From CAZTAR01 sp043813895 (lineage in GTDB: Bacteria > Planctomycetota > Phycisphaerae > UBA1845 > UTPLA1): a stretch of 6,843 nt of DNA. The position numbers and the translations under genes were made by a program. Location: contig JBDRKQ010000141.1 in assembly GCA_043813895.1 (NCBI GenBank), forward strand, positions 1 to 6,843, read 5' to 3'. Shown one piece after another: positions 3,889-6,843 of the stretch; the first letter of the stretch is position 1; every line of letters starts with the position of its first letter. The notes under the pieces are model-generated. The model worked only from the letters and a program-made list of their open reading frames with translations. It made no database searches and had not been told where the DNA came from.

Positions 3889-6843
3889 GCCAGGCGCGTT
3901 CCTCCGATGACGGTTCGAGTGACTCCTCCGCGTTGGACGCGGAGATGATCGGTGCGGCGCGGCGTGAGGTCGAGGGGGCGGACAAGCCCGAGGGGCCCAA
4001 CGGCTTGACGCTCAGCACGCCGGGGGCCGCGCGGGCGTTCGCCGTTCCGCCGGCCGATTCGTTCGCCGGCTACAAGATCGTCCGCGAGATCCATCGCGGC
4101 GGACAGGGTGTGGTCTATCAGGCCATCCAACAGTCCACCAAACGCAAGGTCGCCATCAAGGTGATGAAGGAAGGGCCGTTCGCCGGATCGTCCGACCGGG
4201 CCCGCTTCGACCGCGAGGTACAGGTCCTCGGCCAGCTCAACCATCCCAACATCGTGGCCATCCACGACACGGGCAGCGCGGCGGGCAGCTTCTTCTTCGT
4301 GATGGACTACATCAGCGGCCAGCCGTTGGACGTGTTCATGGCCAGCGGCGAGCGGACCATTGACGAAACGCTGAAGCTGTTCAGCGAAATCTGCGAAGCA
4401 GTGAACGCCGCCCATCTGCGCGGGATCATCCACCGAGACCTGAAGCCGGGCAACATCCGTGTGGACGCCGAGGGCAAGCCGCACGTGTTGGACTTCGGCC
4501 TGGCGAAGGTGGCGACGACAGCGGCCGAAGCCTCGATGATGACGATGACAGGCCAGTTCGTCGGATCGCTGCCGTGGGCGAGTCCGGAACAGGCGGAGGG
4601 CGCCCCGGGCAAGATCGACGTCCGGACGGATGTCTATTCGCTCGGTGTCGTTCTCTATCAGATGCTAACTCGCCAGTTTCCGTACGAGGTGGTCGGGAAC
4701 ATGCGCGACGTGTTGGATCGGATCATGCGAGAAGCGCCTGCCCGCCCGAGCACGATCCGCAAGCAAGTGAACGACGAGGTGGAGACGATCGTCCTGAAGT
4801 GTCTGAATAAGGAGCGTGACCGTCGCTACCAGACAGCGGGCGAGTTGGGGCGAGACATCGGGCACTACCTCAAGGGCGAGCCTATCGAAGCCAAGCGGGA
4901 CTCGTTCGGCTACATGATGCGGAAGCAGTTGAAGCGGTACCGAGTCCCGGTCGCGATCGCGGCGGGATTCGTGCTCGTGCTCACTGTCGGCTTTCTCATC
5001 ACCCTGACATTGTGGCGTCAGACAGAGCGGCAACGAGGCATGGCCGACGCGGCGCGTCAGGCGGAAGCGGAGCAGCGGCAGGTTGCCGAGGCTGCGCGCG
5101 ACGAGGCGCTAGACGCGCAGGAGTCGCTTGAACGGCAGACCTACGCCGCGAGCATCGCCGCTGCGGACGCGGCGCTGAGGCAGCATGCTGTCGCTGCGGC
5201 GCGGGCACATCTCATCAAAGCACCGACGAACCTTCGGGGCTGGGAATGGTACTACCTTGCCGGTCAACTCGACCAGAGCACGGCGACACTGTACGGTCAC
5301 GTCCAGCCGGTGATCGATGCAGCGTTCAGCCCGGACGGTTCGCACATCGCGTCAGTCTCTCCCGCAGATGGCACACTGCGCATTTGGGATGCGGAGACGC
5401 TTGCAGAGACTATGGTGATCCACGGCGTCGGCACCAGTAGTGGAGGCTGTCTGGCTTTCAGTCCCGATGGGACGCGCGTGGTCGCACACGTGCCCCCGGA
5501 TGCCGTCGGCGTGTTTGACATCGAAACGGGAGAGCGCCTCCGCTTGGTAAGTGTTGGGCTCGGCGCCAAATACCCGTTGGGTCCGCTCCGCTTCTCGCCG
5601 GACGGAACGCGTCTCTTCGTCGGGGGCGAAACAAACAAATGCTTTGACCCCGAAACGGGCGACGTATCTGTGGAACTTGACGGACATCAGAGCTTTGTAA
5701 TGGGCGTCGCGTTCAGTCCCGACGGCGCCTGGATTGCCACCGGCGGACTCGACCGCATCGTGCATCTGTGGAACGCGAACAGTGGGAAACTGTTGTGGAA
5801 GTCCGCGGATCCCGAAGAGATGATCAGTGCTCTCGCGTTCAGTCCAAATGGCGAGCTTCTGGCGGCGGGCCTTGCCGACCGGACGATCCGCGTCTTCGAC
5901 ACGACCGACAGAACGGTCGTTCGCGTTCTCACCGGTCATGACGCAATGGTCACGAGTGTTGACTTTGATTCCACAGGCGAGCGATTGGCCTCTTCTTCCA
6001 TGAGTGGAGAGATCGCGATCTGGAGTGCGCAGGGGCGTCGTCTGCGCGTGCTGCACGGTCATCAGACGGAGGTATTCTCGGTTCGCTTCAGCCCGGACGG
6101 CACACGCTTGCTGTCTGCCGGGTCGGACGGGACATTGAAGCTATGGGATGCACGAGCGGAACCGGTCCCCGCTCAGCTGCGCCAGAAGGAGCAGCTAGTG
6201 GAACGCGTGCCGAGTCCTGATGGCGAACGCGCATACCGTATCTGCACGGGCAGTATGACCGATACCTGGGGCGAACTGGTCGAAGTCGCTACGGGAGAAG
6301 TCCTCTCGAGGCAAGAGCTGAGTACCGATACTCTCCCGTATGATATCGAGTTCAGCCGCGACAGCCGTATGCTGGCGCTGACGAGGAAGGACGGCACGAT
6401 CACGTTCGTCGATGCCCTCAGCGGTGGTTTGCTGCGCCATCTGCGCGGGCACGCGGATTGGGTAATGAGCTGCGCCTTCAGCCCCGATGGACGCACCTTC
6501 GTGTCGGGTTCCCGCGATGGTCACATTCGTGTCTGGGACATCGAGCAGGGCATTGAGTTGCGTACTCTCGGTGCCACGGACGGCTATATTCGCGCGCTGG
6601 CCTTTTCTAGTTCGGGGAAGCGCTTCGCCGCTGTCGGCGACAAATTCGTGCGGCTCTTCGATACGCAGACGCAAGCGGAGATTCGGACACTCCCACTTTC
6701 GGCCCACCTGTACGTGGCGGACTTGTGTTTCATGGCGGACGACCGGAGACTTGTGTGCGTCGGCCAGAAGGTAGGCGGTGGATTCGCGCCGCGCGCAGAC
6801 ACACGAGAGGCCAGGCCACTCATTCTTACTGTTTGGGACACAA
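3885..6843 (+). CDS. Transmembrane serine/threonine protein kinase with C-terminal WD40 array (3' end beyond window)
   Basis: At least 986 codons are open to the right edge without a stop; the C-terminus is missing. Order: N-terminal tail (1-59), kinase domain (about 63-329), basic RKQLKRYR, membrane helix (about 354-376), a Glu/Ala/Arg-rich coiled-coil-like segment (about 379-420), a linker ending in RGWEWYYL (451-458), then WD40 repeats from about 470. Catalytic residues are intact: Lys92, Glu111, HRD Asp185 with Lys187 and Asn190, DFG Asp203, SPE Glu235 and Asp249. Blades are marked by GH, FSPDG and [VLI][WF]D. FSPDG-like turns lie at 481, 525, 570, 610, 652, 694, 735, 823, 865, 907 and 949, with a degenerate unit near 777-805. 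That is at least twelve units, more than one seven-bladed propeller. Predicted topology puts the kinase in the cytoplasm and the propeller outside the membrane, a likely scaffold for protein binding. The kinase half nearly duplicates that of the preceding gene, and the genes overlap by 4 bases. Substrate and ligand are unknown. Confidence 0.92.
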   Translation, partial: MSQARSSDDGSSDSSALDAEMIGAARREVEGADKPEGPNGLTLSTPGAARAFAVPPADSFAGYKIVREIHRGGQGVVYQAIQQSTKRKVAIKVMKEGPFAGSSDRARFDREVQVLGQLNHPNIVAIHDTGSAAGSFFFVMDYISGQPLDVFMASGERTIDETLKLFSEICEAVNAAHLRGIIHRDLKPGNIRVDAEGKPHVLDFGLAKVATTAAEASMMTMTGQFVGSLPWASPEQAEGAPGKIDVRTDVYSLGVVLYQMLTRQFPYEVVGNMRDVLDRIMREAPARPSTIRKQVNDEVETIVLKCLNKERDRRYQTAGELGRDIGHYLKGEPIEAKRDSFGYMMRKQLKRYRVPVAIAAGFVLVLTVGFLITLTLWRQTERQRGMADAARQAEAEQRQVAEAARDEALDAQESLERQTYAASIAAADAALRQHAVAAARAHLIKAPTNLRGWEWYYLAGQLDQSTATLYGHVQPVIDAAFSPDGSHIASVSPADGTLRIWDAETLAETMVIHGVGTSSGGCLAFSPDGTRVVAHVPPDAVGVFDIETGERLRLVSVGLGAKYPLGPLRFSPDGTRLFVGGETNKCFDPETGDVSVELDGHQSFVMGVAFSPDGAWIATGGLDRIVHLWNANSGKLLWKSADPEEMISALAFSPNGELLAAGLADRTIRVFDTTDRTVVRVLTGHDAMVTSVDFDSTGERLASSSMSGEIAIWSAQGRRLRVLHGHQTEVFSVRFSPDGTRLLSAGSDGTLKLWDARAEPVPAQLRQKEQLVERVPSPDGERAYRICTGSMTDTWGELVEVATGEVLSRQELSTDTLPYDIEFSRDSRMLALTRKDGTITFVDALSGGLLRHLRGHADWVMSCAFSPDGRTFVSGSRDGHIRVWDIEQGIELRTLGATDGYIRALAFSSSGKRFAAVGDKFVRLFDTQTQAEIRTLPLSAHLYVADLCFMADDRRLVCVGQKVGGGFAPRADTREARPLILTVWDT
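3921..4991 (+). repeat. Direct repeat copy 2: shared kinase module
   Basis: This is the partner of 1267-2337, in the same orientation. Similarity is lost inside the membrane helix, after the last shared glycine of AAGFVL-x-L-x-VG. Beyond it the proteins belong to different fold classes, apart from a similar Glu/Ala/Gln-rich stretch (EAEQR). Identical tracts lie at 4254-4318 and 4614-4666. Confidence 0.9.

Noticed and set aside
5326..6490. Recurring TTCAGCCCGGACGG-like strings as a DNA repeat array or binding sites
   Set aside because: They encode the FSPDG turn of successive WD40 blades in one frame with varied codons, so the repetition is at protein level.

Overview
The window looks like a piece of a planctomycete chromosome (Planctomycetota, possibly Phycisphaerae). 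It is GC-rich and holds a combination typical of that phylum: an ECF-type sigma factor followed by large transmembrane Ser/Thr protein kinases whose extracytoplasmic halves are TPR or WD40 arrays. Signature strings such as EIHRGGQGVVYQA, GSLPWASPEQAEG and RGWEWYYL are ones I associate with planctomycete kinases. The assignment rests on recognition of protein style, not on a search.

Layout. Positions 1-149 (minus strand) hold the DDE-core remnant of an IS3-family transposase. It lacks its 5' end and runs off the left edge. Positions 150-507 hold no gene I can support; this is a junction region plus the leader of the operon. A 205-residue sigma factor follows on the plus strand (508-1125), then 102 bases, then an 886-residue kinase with a TPR sensor half (1228-3888). 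Its stop codon overlaps the start of a second kinase (from 3885), which carries a WD40 sensor half. That gene stays open to the right edge, so at least 986 residues are visible and the C-terminus is missing.

How it may work together. The three plus-strand genes probably form one transcriptional unit. The two kinases share a cytoplasmic transmitter: N-terminal tail, kinase domain and juxtamembrane segment. By hand count they differ at about 37 of 341 residues, with no indel. After the membrane segment they are unrelated, one being a TPR solenoid and the other a beta-propeller array. The simplest reading is two receptors with different ligand or partner specificity feeding one output, plausibly the adjacent sigma factor, since no anti-sigma gene is visible between them. 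The kinase-to-sigma link is inference from gene order and from precedents of kinase-controlled ECF sigma factors.

Most notable are the perfectly conserved 35-residue N-terminal tail of the two kinases, the patchy near-identity of their DNA, and a modified acidic motif in sigma region 2.2 that contains a threonine.
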